Shown in pieces: positions 7,146-16,077 of a DNA stretch of 31,254 nt. Source of the stretch: Rosettibacter sp964572725 (GTDB lineage Bacteria; Bacteroidota; Ignavibacteria; Ignavibacteriales; Melioribacteraceae); NCBI GenBank assembly GCA_964572725.1, contig CAZNFW010000031.1, positions 1-31,254 on the forward strand, read 5' to 3'. The translations under genes were made by a program, and so were the position numbers. Positions within the stretch are counted from its first letter, which is position 1. Every line of letters starts with the position of its first letter. The notes under the pieces are model-generated. The model did no database searches. It was not told the DNA's origin and saw only the letters and a program-made list of their open reading frames with translations.

Positions 7146-7457
7146 TTAATCTTTGAGAATTGTAACAATTGCAGAGCGGTCAAATTTCATTTTTACATTG
7201 TTACCAACATCAATTAAAACTGTCTTTTCATCAATTTGTGCAACAGTTCCATAAAGTCCGCTGCTCAAGATTACTTTATCACCTTTTTGAACAGAGGCTA
7301 AAAGTTTTTCTCTTTCTTTTGCTCTTTTTTGTTGAGGGCGAATAATCATAAAATAAAAGATAAAGAAAATAGCACCAAACATAATTAAGGTGCTAATCAG
7401 GCTTCCTGCTCCTCCCTGTCCATTTGGCGGAGGTGCCATTGCTAATAACATATCCAT
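7146..7457 (-). CDS. yajC: YajC, preprotein translocase accessory subunit
   Basis: This small inner-membrane protein associates with SecDF in Sec-dependent export. It has 103 residues. One transmembrane helix (about 18-40) ends in the family hallmark IIRPQQKRAKE. A cytosolic YajC domain follows, with KGDKVILSSGLYGTVAQID. The ATG is preceded by AGAGGAGTAGAAA, and only three bases separate it from the tgt stop. The tgt-yajC order is conserved in many bacteria, where secDF often follows. Here secDF is absent and an inverted repeat plus speB come next. Confidence 0.97.
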   Translation of the reverse strand: MDMLLAMAPPPNGQGGAGSLISTLIMFGAIFFIFYFMIIRPQQKRAKEREKLLASVQKGDKVILSSGLYGTVAQIDEKTVLIDVGNNVKMKFDRSAIVTILKD

Positions 7458-7460
7458 TTT

Positions 7461-8609
7461 CTACTCCTCTTTTAGTTGAACATTGTTCGAAATTATTTTT
7501 GTTATTTCATTTTTCCATTCTATAAATGTACCTTCTTTTATTTTTACCCGAGCAGTACGAACAAGATTCAGATAAAAAGTTAAATTATGAATAGTTGCCA
7601 GTTCCAAAGCTAAGATTTCTTTTGCATTAAATAAATGCCGCAGGTAAGCTCTGGAAAAATTTTTACATGTATAACAATTACACTCTGGGTCAAGAGGATT
7701 GAAATCATCTTTATATGCAGCATTACGCATTGATACAATTCCCTGCGAAGTAAATAAATAAGCATTCCTTGCGTTTCTTGTGGGCATAACACAATCAAAC
7801 ATATCAATTCCTCTTGCAATTGCTTCGAGAATATTTTCTGGTCTGCCTACACCCATTAAGTATCTTGGTTTATTTTCTGGAAGAAAATCTGTTGTAAAAT
7901 CTACAATATTATACATTATTTCAATTGGTTCGCCGACTGCCAAACCACCTACAGCATAACCATCAAAATCAAGTTTAATTAAATCTCTTGCAGAGCTTTC
8001 ACGCAAATCTTTATAAACACTTCCCTGAACAATTCCAAACAAATATTGTTCATAACCATAAAGAGAAGATGTTAATTCAAATGCTTCTTTATTTAAGATT
8101 GCCCAGCTGGAAGTAAGTTCTTTAGATTTTTTTGCATACTCATAATCACATGGGTAAGGAGTGCATTCATCAAGCGGCATCATTATGTCTGAGCCAATGC
8201 TTCTTTGTATTTCAATAACTTTTTGTGGAGTAAAAAAATGAATTGAGCCATCAAGATGAGAACGAAATTCAACCCCATTGTTCTTTAATTTTCGTAAATC
8301 AGAAAGACTATAAATCTGAAAACCGCCGCTGTCCGTAAGTATAGGCAAATCCCAATTCATAAATTTATGAAGTCCACCTGCTGCTTCCAAAATTTGTGTC
8401 CCGGGTCTTAGATAAAGGTGATATGTGTTCGAAAGAATAATTTCTGCTTTTACCTCTTCTTTCAAAACTCTTTGTGTAATTGCTTTAACTGTTCCCTGTG
8501 TTCCAACGGGCATAAAAATCGGAGTTTCAACAATGCCATGTGATGTATGAAATTCACCGACTCTTGCTTTAGAATATTTGTCTTTATACTTAATCTTAAA
8601 ATTTAGCAA
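7461..8609 (-). CDS. tgt: tRNA-guanine transglycosylase
   Basis: This enzyme exchanges guanine-34 for preQ1 in GUN-anticodon tRNAs during queuosine synthesis. It has 382 residues. The catalytic Asp residues are Asp93 in LTDSGGFQ and Asp272 in DCVMPTRNAR. The substrate-binding GGLAVGE is present, and the zinc site is C310-x-C312-xx-C315 with His325. The start is TTG 8609: an in-frame TGA lies three codons upstream, and the family N-terminus (ARVGEFHTSHG, TPIFMPVGTQG) follows at the right distance. The ribosome binding site is weak. It lies 67 bases after the CorC-type gene and is followed closely by yajC. Confidence 0.97.
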   Translation of the reverse strand: MLNFKIKYKDKYSKARVGEFHTSHGIVETPIFMPVGTQGTVKAITQRVLKEEVKAEIILSNTYHLYLRPGTQILEAAGGLHKFMNWDLPILTDSGGFQIYSLSDLRKLKNNGVEFRSHLDGSIHFFTPQKVIEIQRSIGSDIMMPLDECTPYPCDYEYAKKSKELTSSWAILNKEAFELTSSLYGYEQYLFGIVQGSVYKDLRESSARDLIKLDFDGYAVGGLAVGEPIEIMYNIVDFTTDFLPENKPRYLMGVGRPENILEAIARGIDMFDCVMPTRNARNAYLFTSQGIVSMRNAAYKDDFNPLDPECNCYTCKNFSRAYLRHLFNAKEILALELATIHNLTFYLNLVRTARVKIKEGTFIEWKNEITKIISNNVQLKEE

Positions 8610-8676
8610 TCTTTTTCAGCAATTTTTTTTAAAGATAATGATTTTTGTTTCAACATAATATAAAATATGATAAGAA

Positions 8677-9912
8677 TTATTGTTCTCTTGTTTCGAGCTC
8701 TACAATTATTTTTAATAAATCAATTTTTGTCTTGCTCGATTTTAAAATCAAAACTGAAAAGTGGTCTATTTTAAATGATTCTCCTTTAAGCGGGATTCTG
8801 CCAAGTTTAGTTGTGATATAACCTGCAATAGTTTCATAATCACCTTTTTCAATTCCAAAATTATGTTCTTCGTTTAGATAATCAATTTCAACCTTACCGC
8901 TTAGAATATAAGTATTATTATTTATCTTTTTAACAATTTTTTCTTCAATATCGTATTCATCTCTTATTTCTCCAAATAATTCTTCAATTAAATCTTCCAT
9001 AGTGACAATTCCTGCAGTGCCACCAAATTCATCTACTACCACAGCAATAGAAAACTGTTTATCTAAAAATTCATTCAGCATTTCAAGACTTTTTTTAGTT
9101 TCAGGCACGAACACAACTTCTCTGACTACAGATTCAAGGCTTTCAGGCATTTTGAAGAAATCTTTAATTAAAACCATTCCTTTTATATTATCAAGATTTT
9201 CTTCATAGACAATTAATTTTGAATAACCAGATTCAATAAATTTATCAAGAACTTCATCAACACTGCTTTTTATGTCAACACCTACAATGTCTGTTCTTGG
9301 CGTCATGGCTTCATAAACTTTTTGTTCTTTTATTTCAATTATTTTATAAATAATATCCGATTGTTCTTCGTCAATTTTTTTTGCCTGTGTACTTTCTTCA
9401 ATTAAATCCTGAATATCTTCTCTGTCAACAACACTTAAAATTCCTTCCTCTTCCATTCTATTCATACGATTAATTACAGAAGAAATGTTGCTTGTAATTT
9501 TTGACAAAGGATATATAAGAAAAGAAATAATTCTTAATGGAATTGCGGAAATCAAAATCAGTAAGTCTGCCATCTCAGTTCCAATATACTTTGGCATGAG
9601 TTCACCAAATAACAAAAGCAAAACAGTAGAAATAATTAGTATTTCAAATTCTTCTAGTCCTAAAAATGTGAGTAGATAAAAAGAAATTATAGAAGCAAAA
9701 GCAATATTTACAATGTTATTTGAAATTAATATAGTAGAGAAAAAAGTATCAGGATTTTTCAGAAAATAATATGCATTCTTAGCATAAATGTTTCCTTTTC
9801 TTGCACGAAGTTCAATTTTAATTTTATTTGCAACAATGTATGCAATCTCTGATGAAGAAAAAAATGCACTTAGAAAAAGTAATATTATCAGTATAATTAT
9901 ATCGTTAATCAT
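8677..9912 (-). CDS. CNNM/CorC-family membrane protein with CBS domains (HlyC/CorC, GldE-like)
   Basis: This 411-residue protein has an N-terminal CNNM (DUF21) domain of about four membrane segments (1-145) with FSSSEIAY near the start. A CBS pair follows (about 195-310; EAMTPRTDIVGVD and the segment after it). The C-terminal CorC_HlyC domain comes last, including AVVVDEFGGTAGIVTMEDL. Members are linked to magnesium or cobalt efflux. In Bacteroidota the gliding protein GldE belongs to this family, but nothing here shows gliding function. Its ATG overlaps the UbiA-type gene stop as ATGA, so the two are translationally coupled. Family is certain; substrate is not. Confidence 0.92.
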   Translation of the reverse strand: MINDIIILIILLFLSAFFSSSEIAYIVANKIKIELRARKGNIYAKNAYYFLKNPDTFFSTILISNNIVNIAFASIISFYLLTFLGLEEFEILIISTVLLLLFGELMPKYIGTEMADLLILISAIPLRIISFLIYPLSKITSNISSVINRMNRMEEEGILSVVDREDIQDLIEESTQAKKIDEEQSDIIYKIIEIKEQKVYEAMTPRTDIVGVDIKSSVDEVLDKFIESGYSKLIVYEENLDNIKGMVLIKDFFKMPESLESVVREVVFVPETKKSLEMLNEFLDKQFSIAVVVDEFGGTAGIVTMEDLIEELFGEIRDEYDIEEKIVKKINNNTYILSGKVEIDYLNEEHNFGIEKGDYETIAGYITTKLGRIPLKGESFKIDHFSVLILKSSKTKIDLLKIIVELETREQ

Positions 9913-10799
9913 ATTTTCAAATAAATAATTGACAATGTAAAAATAATATAGAGTAATAAATTAAAAATCATAGGTTTATCTTTAAGCAGCAAATCAATTA
10001 CATTTTCTCCTTTATTTTCCTTAAAAGCTAAATACATATATCTGAAAATTCCAAAAAGAACAAATATTGTTGTGTAAATTAATTTTTCTGTTCCAAATTC
10101 TAAAACAGCTCTTGCAGATACTGTATATAATGCATAAGAAATTACAACACCTGATGCAGTAATTGAAACTATTTGGTCGATGAAACTAAGTGAATATTTA
10201 TCAAGCACTTCCCTTTGTTCATTAATTTTCTGATAACTTACAAATTCCACTCTTCTTTTCATAATTGCTAAAAATAGCGATAGAAATAAAGTTGTTAATA
10301 TTAACCAGTTAGAAATATAAACAGAAATTATCAACCCTCCGCCGATAACTCTAAGCATAAACCCTGCAGAAATACAAAACACATCGATGACTACTAAGTT
10401 TTTCCATCGAATAGAATAAAAGACGTTAATCAGGATATAAATTAAAATTACTAATACAAATTCATTCCATATAAAGAAACAAAGCAGAAATGTTATCAGA
10501 GAAAGAATTATTAAAATTAATTTTGTTTCGTAAACAGTAAGCAAACCAGCTGCTAAAGGTCTATATTTTTTTATCGGGTGAATCCTGTCTCTTGAAATAT
10601 CTATTAAATCATTAAAAACATAAATCATACTTGAAGCAAATGAAAAAGTTATGAAAGCTGCCAGAACTTTTGAGAAATAATCATAATCAAACAAATGCCT
10701 TGAAAAAATAAGCGGAACAAAAACGAACACATTTTTAAGCCAGCTTGTAATGCGTATTTGATTTAGATACAAATTAATTTTCTTGAAAGAAAATTTCAT
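9909..10799 (-). CDS. UbiA-family prenyltransferase, decaprenyl-phosphate phosphoribosyltransferase-like
   Basis: This 296-residue polytopic membrane protein has about eight hydrophobic segments. The first aspartate motif is NDLIDISRD at 63-71, followed by HPIKKYRPLAAG. A second conserved stretch around DVFCISAGFMLRVIGGG precedes KRRVEF. HPxKxxRPxAAG and KRxxE resemble the branch that includes the mycobacterial enzyme moving phosphoribose onto decaprenyl phosphate, rather than the menaquinone or heme branches. Such enzymes outside Actinobacteria may make other polyprenyl-phosphate sugars; this is inference. It sits two bases after mutL and overlaps the next gene by four bases, so it is part of the folA-mutL run. 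Confidence 0.85.
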   Translation of the reverse strand: MKFSFKKINLYLNQIRITSWLKNVFVFVPLIFSRHLFDYDYFSKVLAAFITFSFASSMIYVFNDLIDISRDRIHPIKKYRPLAAGLLTVYETKLILIILSLITFLLCFFIWNEFVLVILIYILINVFYSIRWKNLVVIDVFCISAGFMLRVIGGGLIISVYISNWLILTTLFLSLFLAIMKRRVEFVSYQKINEQREVLDKYSLSFIDQIVSITASGVVISYALYTVSARAVLEFGTEKLIYTTIFVLFGIFRYMYLAFKENKGENVIDLLLKDKPMIFNLLLYIIFTLSIIYLKI

Positions 10800-10801
10800 A
10801 A

Positions 10802-12655
10802 TTATGTTCTGCCAAAACGTTTGTCGAATTCTTCAATTGGAATTTTAATTATAATTGGTCTGCCGTGCGGACAAACATAAGGCATAGAAGTAGCAAAAAG
10901 TTTATCAACAAGAATTCTCATTTCTCTTTCATTTAATTTATCGCCTGCTTTTATTGCAGCTTTGCATGAAAATGATTTTGCAAGATTGTCTTTTATATCC
11001 AATCTTTTTTCCTGTTGATTTTTTCTATACTCATGAAGGATTTCAAGAAGTGTGTCAACTTCGTATTCGGCTTTTAAATCAGGCGGTATCCCTGTAATTT
11101 CAATTATATTTTTTGATTTGAATTTTATTACAAAGCCAAGATTTGTCAAATAAGGTTCTAAATCTTTTGCAAGTTGATAATCAGCAGGGTCTAATTGAAC
11201 TGATTGAGGAAAAAGCAGCTGCTGAGAAAAAGGAATATTAGCATCAAATGACTGCAATGCTTGTTCATATAAAATTCTTTCGTGAGCAACATGAGCATCG
11301 ATTATCATCAATCCGCTTTTTATTTGTGAAAGAATATATTTGTTATGAAGCATTACAATAAAAGGAGTATCTGCTTCAGAATTATTTAATGAATCATATT
11401 GATGTGCTATTTCAATTTGTTTAGAATCAAAAGGATGTTCAACTTCAACAGGGGAAGCAGCAGATTTAATGTCTCTATTCAAGTCTCCAAATAATCGTTC
11501 AATATCTTCCTCATTAAAAATTGGAGTTCTTTTTATTCCATCAGTTTTATCAAATTGTCTGCTAAATGGTCTATCACTAAAATCTTCTTTCTCGATTGAT
11601 TTAAAGTTCTGAAATCGAAGTGAAGTATCGACTGAGCTGCCGCCTAGTTCAATATTGGGTACAAGGTCATAACTGCCCAGAGTTTTTTTAATTACCGCAT
11701 GGACAAAAGAATAAATTTCTTTTTCGTCATCAAATTTTACTTCCAGTTTTGATGGATGAACATTTACATCAACTTTATGCGGGTCAATAGTCATAAACAA
11801 TACAAAAAATGGATAATCTCCTTTTTCAAGTATGTTTTCATAAGCTGAATAAACTGCATGGTTAATTATTTTATTTGTCACATATCTTTTATTCAAAAAG
11901 AAATATTGTTCGCCTTTGCTCTTTTGCAAATAAGAAGGTTTTGTTATGAATCCCGTTAAACTAATATAATCTGTAATTTCTTTTACTTCGAGGACTGCAT
12001 CAATTATATTTTCAGCAAAAATATTTTTCATTCTATCATAAATTGAACCTGAAGGAAAATCAAAAATCAGATCATCATCGTTATAAAATTTGTAACTAAT
12101 TTCAGGGTGACTTAATGCAGCTCTTTTAAATGCATCTATAATATGTTTAAGTTCGGTTGCATTACTTTTTAGAAAATTTCTTCTTGCAGGAACATTGTAG
12201 AATAAATTTTTCACTGATACAGAAGTGCCAGCAGCAAACGAATCTTTTTCTACAATTAATTGTCCATCAGTTTCAACTTTCACAATTGTTCCCAGTTCAT
12301 CTTCTTTTCTTCTTGTTTTTAATTCAAATTGGCTGACTGCCGCAATTGAAGCAAGTGCTTCGCCACGAAATCCGAATGTTGTTATTGATTCTAAATCTTC
12401 TATCGTAGCAATTTTACTTGTTGCATGCCTCTGCACACAAAGTATCGCATCTTCTTCAGACATTCCAGTTCCGTCATCAACAACCTGAATTAATGTTTTA
12501 CCAGCATTTTTAATAATAACATCAATATTTTTTGCTTCCGCATCAATTGAATTTTCCAAAAGTTCTTTAACTACAGATTCAGGTCTATTAACAACTTCAC
12601 CAGCTGCTATTTTATTAGCAACATTTTCAGGCAATATTTTGATTTTATTTGTCAC
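10802..12655 (-). CDS. mutL: DNA mismatch repair protein MutL (endonuclease type)
   Basis: MutL couples MutS mismatch recognition to strand removal. It has 617 residues. The GHKL ATPase N-terminus shows AAGEVVNRP, KELLENSIDA with Glu31 and Asn35, DDGTGM and TFGFRGEALASI. The C-terminal nuclease motif is a variant DAHVAHERILYE at 453-464 (consensus DQHAxxExxxxE, with Q and A replaced). Partner motifs SCKAAIKAG (Cys564) and CPHGRP (595-600) complete the metal site. This is the type used by bacteria without MutH. The start is GTG with GAGAAG just upstream; the family's conserved ILPENVANKIAAGEVV follows directly. It lies 16 bases after folA. Confidence 0.98.
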   Translation of the reverse strand: MTNKIKILPENVANKIAAGEVVNRPESVVKELLENSIDAEAKNIDVIIKNAGKTLIQVVDDGTGMSEEDAILCVQRHATSKIATIEDLESITTFGFRGEALASIAAVSQFELKTRRKEDELGTIVKVETDGQLIVEKDSFAAGTSVSVKNLFYNVPARRNFLKSNATELKHIIDAFKRAALSHPEISYKFYNDDDLIFDFPSGSIYDRMKNIFAENIIDAVLEVKEITDYISLTGFITKPSYLQKSKGEQYFFLNKRYVTNKIINHAVYSAYENILEKGDYPFFVLFMTIDPHKVDVNVHPSKLEVKFDDEKEIYSFVHAVIKKTLGSYDLVPNIELGGSSVDTSLRFQNFKSIEKEDFSDRPFSRQFDKTDGIKRTPIFNEEDIERLFGDLNRDIKSAASPVEVEHPFDSKQIEIAHQYDSLNNSEADTPFIVMLHNKYILSQIKSGLMIIDAHVAHERILYEQALQSFDANIPFSQQLLFPQSVQLDPADYQLAKDLEPYLTNLGFVIKFKSKNIIEITGIPPDLKAEYEVDTLLEILHEYRKNQQEKRLDIKDNLAKSFSCKAAIKAGDKLNEREMRILVDKLFATSMPYVCPHGRPIIIKIPIEEFDKRFGRT

Positions 12656-12671
12656 TATCTTCTCACTTTTA

Positions 12672-13142
12672 TCAATTTGTTATTCTAATATAATGATGAA
12701 CTGTAAAATCAGTAAACTCTTTTATTGAATTTAATTTCCACTTATTAAGTTCTATTTCAGGGAAATATGCATCTCCATCAACAATTAATTTCATTTTAGA
12801 TAATATAATTTCATCTGCAAATAATATTGCCTGCTTAAATATACTTTCTCCGCCAATAATAAAAACCTTATCAAACTTCTCTTTACAATAATCAAGTGCA
12901 TTTGAAAGTGAATTAAATGCTAAAATATGAGGATATTTTTTAACATCATGTGTAATTACAATATTAACTCTATTTTCTAATGGTTTGCCAATTGACTGCC
13001 ATGTTTTTCTTCCCATTATTACTGGAAAACCAGTAGTTGTTTTACGGAAATGAGTTAATTCTTCTTTGTTATGCCACGGCACAGTTCCATTCTTACCTAT
13101 AACAAAATTTTCAGAAACTGCAGCAATGATTATCTTTTTCAT
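12672..13142 (-). CDS. folA: dihydrofolate reductase
   Basis: This enzyme reduces dihydrofolate to tetrahydrofolate with NADPH. It has 156 residues, standard length. VIGKNGTVPW at 14-23 is the Met20-type loop region. Glu28 stands where Escherichia coli has the substrate-binding Asp27. VIMGRKTWQSIG at 41-52 and FIIGGESIF carry the cofactor motifs. It is the first gene of the minus-strand run folA-mutL-ubiA-corC. Upstream is a 272-base gap (13143-13414) with AT-rich sequence, where a promoter must lie, although I cannot pick one box with confidence. Confidence 0.97.
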   Translation of the reverse strand: MKKIIIAAVSENFVIGKNGTVPWHNKEELTHFRKTTTGFPVIMGRKTWQSIGKPLENRVNIVITHDVKKYPHILAFNSLSNALDYCKEKFDKVFIIGGESIFKQAILFADEIILSKMKLIVDGDAYFPEIELNKWKLNSIKEFTDFTVHHYIRITN

Positions 13143-13414
13143 ATTTAAAATAATTTTTATATAACCTGTTTAATATTATATTAACAATTTATTTACACTA
13201 TTAATTTATAAATAAAGATTTACATTTGTTTTAAAGAAATCTCAAATATGATTATTTCATTTTTTGAATTACAGAAGTTTTATTACAGAATTAATTGAAA
13301 GAAATTTTTCTATCAAAGTATGAGGGATAAACAAATATTTATAGCAGTTATTTCTTACCGACTTCAAAAATATTTTACTTATATAAAAGTGAAAATTAAG
13401 TTAAGTAAAAATTT

Positions 13415-14335
13415 TTACCATGGTACTTTCAAACCTAAACGAGTAATTTTCTCTTCGAATTCAATTCTTTCTCTATTTCGCACAAATCGATTTTCAACTT
13501 TATTGAGCCAACCTAATTCTTCTGCAATTTTAACTGCTTCATCTGTATTATTTTGGATTAATGCACTTATAATTTTTATCTCATAAGAAGAAAAAGTAAT
13601 AGAATTCACTTGATAATCAAGGAATGCTTCCCATGCTAAGGGACACCATCTTGCAACTATTTCATTACCAATCACATTTGCATAAGAACGAATTTCATAT
13701 TGAGCATGACTATCCATTCTCAAAGAAAGAAAATGCAAGAGATTATGCAAATCAATTTTCCAGTATGCTTCTGTATAAGTTGAAAGTGGAAGATCTTTTC
13801 TTGCCTGCTCTCTTGCAACTCCCAATTCTAATCTTTCTTGATAAATTTCACGTGCAAAATTTTGAAGTTCTTCTTCTCTTTCAGTAAGTTTTTTACCAAT
13901 AGATTCATCTAAAAATCCTTCACTTCCCTGTTTATTATTTTTTGCCTGAAGCCGCCATTGATTAGGTGCGGTCTTTTGTGTTGTGTCAATTGCAATAGAA
14001 TATCTTGTAGAGTATTCATTAACATTTGCAGTCCTATGACGAATCCACTGCCGCCATGTATCCATTGGTACACGAACATGAAATTTTATTTCGCACATTT
14101 CAAATGGTGTTGTATGCCGGTTGCGCATTAAATAACGAATTAATCCTCTGTCTTCACTTACTTTTTTTGTTCCTTTCCCATAAGAAACGCGAGCTGCTTG
14201 AACAATTGATTCATCAGAGCCCATATAATCAATCACTCTAACAAAGCCATCGTCCAGTACTGGAAATTTTTTACCTAAGATTTCATCAAGTGCAGGTACT
14301 CTTACTTTTTCTATTTTCTCAAAATTATTTTGCAT
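13415..14335 (-). CDS. thyX: flavin-dependent thymidylate synthase ThyX
   Basis: ThyX makes dTMP from dUMP using FAD and NADPH with methylene-tetrahydrofolate as carbon donor. From ATG 14335 it has 306 residues. The signature RHR-(7)-S is at 99-109, RHRTANVNEYS, then TRY. An extension to TTG 14362 would add nine residues and overlap the previous gene. AAAGGAAAG just before 14335 favours the shorter start. At over 300 residues it is longer than the compact ThyX proteins and carries extra sequence at both ends. It follows the glycerate kinase by ten bases, so the two are in one transcript. Confidence 0.95.
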   Translation of the reverse strand: MQNNFEKIEKVRVPALDEILGKKFPVLDDGFVRVIDYMGSDESIVQAARVSYGKGTKKVSEDRGLIRYLMRNRHTTPFEMCEIKFHVRVPMDTWRQWIRHRTANVNEYSTRYSIAIDTTQKTAPNQWRLQAKNNKQGSEGFLDESIGKKLTEREEELQNFAREIYQERLELGVAREQARKDLPLSTYTEAYWKIDLHNLLHFLSLRMDSHAQYEIRSYANVIGNEIVARWCPLAWEAFLDYQVNSITFSSYEIKIISALIQNNTDEAVKIAEELGWLNKVENRFVRNRERIEFEEKITRLGLKVPW

Positions 14336-14345
14336 AGCTTTCCTT

Positions 14346-15509
14346 TTATGTGTTTGGACCAATTAATTTTATAATAAATTTGCTTATTTGTTTACCTGCA
14401 AGTTCAATACCTTTATCAATATTTGCTATCGATTCTTCTATGGAATCAAAATATTCTGCAAGTTCTATAACATGAATATTTTCGTCATCTGGTAATATAC
14501 CTTCAGCTTCTCCGCATACTATATAGACTGGAACATTTTTCTTGGCAAATTTATTTGCAATAATCATTGAACCTTTATTCATCATGCTTTGAAAATCAAA
14601 TCTTCCCTCGCCTGTAATTACAAGATTATAATCAGTTTCGTAATTAATTCTAAGATAATTTTCTATAAAATCCGAAGCAAATTTTTCATCAGAATTAAAA
14701 AATATTTTGAATGCAGCTGCTAAACCTCCTCCTGCTCCGCTTAGTTTCGAAACAAACTCTTCTTCCAATTCGAGTTCTCTTAGAACATTTTCGAAACCAT
14801 TTTCAAGATGAATAACATCATTATTGTTCGCACCTTTTTGATGAGCAAAAGCTTTACATGCGCCTTTTTCTCCAAGCAATGGATTTTCAACATCAATAAC
14901 TGTTTCTAATTTAAATGGAAAAGTTACTTCTGGTACAACAATTTTTTTTACTAACTCAAAATTTTTGGGAAGCACATCAAGTTTTTTATCTTCTTTGTCG
15001 TATAATTCCAACCCAAATACTTCCATCATTCCAAGTCCCAGATCATTTGTACCAGTTCCGCCAATCCCAACTATAATATGTTCAATATCAAGCAATCCAT
15101 TTTCTATTCCATCAAGAATTTGAATAAGAAGTTCTCCCATTCCTTTTGAAGAAAGTTCCATCGGATTGCGTTTATCCCCAGGAATTTTTTTTAATCCCAG
15201 AACTTCTGCTGATTCAACAAACAATATTTTCTTTTCTTCCCAGTAACATGCAGGGCATAAAAATTTTTCATTACTATAAGGGTAAGAAATTTCGAAATGA
15301 AGTTTTTCTAAACCGAAATGATATTTACAAACTTCCAGAAATCCATCACCGCCATCAGAAATTGGTTTATAATCAAATTTGATTTGGGATTTTATATTAT
15401 TTGGAAGATGTTTATCAAATGCGTTTTCGAACAATGTTATGAGTTCGACTGAATCAGCACATTCTTTAAAACTGTTTGGAGCAACAAGAACTTTTATTTG
15501 ATTATTCAT
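14346..15509 (-). CDS. glxK: glycerate kinase (GlxK/GarK type)
   Basis: This 387-residue kinase phosphorylates D-glycerate, making 2-phosphoglycerate in the GarK/GlxK class. Recognisable blocks are the N-terminal VLVAPNSFKECADS, the ISDGGDGFLE motif, GIGGTGTNDLGLGMMEVFG in the middle, LSGAGGGLAAAFKIF and TGEGRFDFQSMMNKG. It overlaps the HIT gene by eight bases and precedes thyX by ten, so it is a middle gene of HIT-glycerate kinase-thyX. No other glyoxylate or glycerate gene is near, so the pathway context is missing. Confidence 0.93.
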   Translation of the reverse strand: MNNQIKVLVAPNSFKECADSVELITLFENAFDKHLPNNIKSQIKFDYKPISDGGDGFLEVCKYHFGLEKLHFEISYPYSNEKFLCPACYWEEKKILFVESAEVLGLKKIPGDKRNPMELSSKGMGELLIQILDGIENGLLDIEHIIVGIGGTGTNDLGLGMMEVFGLELYDKEDKKLDVLPKNFELVKKIVVPEVTFPFKLETVIDVENPLLGEKGACKAFAHQKGANNNDVIHLENGFENVLRELELEEEFVSKLSGAGGGLAAAFKIFFNSDEKFASDFIENYLRINYETDYNLVITGEGRFDFQSMMNKGSMIIANKFAKKNVPVYIVCGEAEGILPDDENIHVIELAEYFDSIEESIANIDKGIELAGKQISKFIIKLIGPNT

Positions 15510-16017
15510 TTTTTTTACTAATTATTTTATTAAACGCATCAATTAAATTTTTTTTTGTTTGAAGCAAATCCTGCGATATAACTTTAACTTCTCCGAGTAC
15601 AGGGATAAAATTAGTATCTCCATTCCATCTTGGTACTACATGAAAATGAATATGTTCATCAATGCCGGCTCCAGCTGCTTTGCCAAGATTGGCTCCAAAG
15701 TTATAACCGTGCGGATGCATTGTGTAATCTAATGCTTCAAAAGACAATTTAACAATTTGCATAACTTCATTCATTTCTTCTGTAGTTAATTGATTAAATG
15801 AAGAGATGTGACGATGTGGAATTACCATTAAATGGCCGCTATTGTATGGATAAAGATTCAACATTACATAACATAATTTCCCTTCAAAAACTTTCAAGCA
15901 TTTGTCATCATTTATATTTTCATTTACAGCATTACAAAAGATGCATTCATCATTATCTTTTTTTCGAATGAATGATTCTATATATTGTGAACGCCAGGGC
16001 GACCAGAGTCTTTTCAT
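15502..16017 (-). CDS. HIT-family nucleotide hydrolase or phosphorylase
   Basis: This 171-residue histidine-triad protein has the active-site motif HIHFHVVP with His122, His124 and His126. An N-terminal Cys25xxCys28 probably binds zinc, and GHLMVIPHRH precedes the triad. The MKRLWSPWRSQYI start is typical of a branch that acts on Ap4A or related dinucleoside polyphosphates. The exact substrate is not readable. The ATG is preceded by GCAGGAAAA. It is the first gene after the terminator at 16038-16057. Confidence 0.92.
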   Translation of the reverse strand: MKRLWSPWRSQYIESFIRKKDNDECIFCNAVNENINDDKCLKVFEGKLCYVMLNLYPYNSGHLMVIPHRHISSFNQLTTEEMNEVMQIVKLSFEALDYTMHPHGYNFGANLGKAAGAGIDEHIHFHVVPRWNGDTNFIPVLGEVKVISQDLLQTKKNLIDAFNKIISKKNE

Positions 16018-16032
16018 TTTTTTCCTGCAAAT

Positions 16033-16057
16033 AAAAAAGGCGGAAAAAATTCCGCCT
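16033..16057 (-). terminator. rho-independent terminator after the EF-G-like gene
   Basis: An eight-base stem (AGGCGGAA at 16038-16045, TTCCGCCT at 16050-16057) has a four-base loop. On the minus strand it is followed by a T-run (complement of 16033-16038). It lies 20 bases past the EF-G-like stop and 16 bases before the HIT gene start, so it separates two transcripts. Confidence 0.92.
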
Positions 16058-16077
16058 CAAAATTAAATAGAAATAAA

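Noticed and set aside
13320..13586. Plus-strand frame starting in the thyX-folA gap
   Set aside because: Most of it is antisense to thyX, there is no ribosome binding site and the translation has no protein-like features; treated as chance.
14336..14362. TTG start for thyX
   Set aside because: It overlaps the glycerate kinase end; the ATG at 14335 has an AAAGGAAAG signal.
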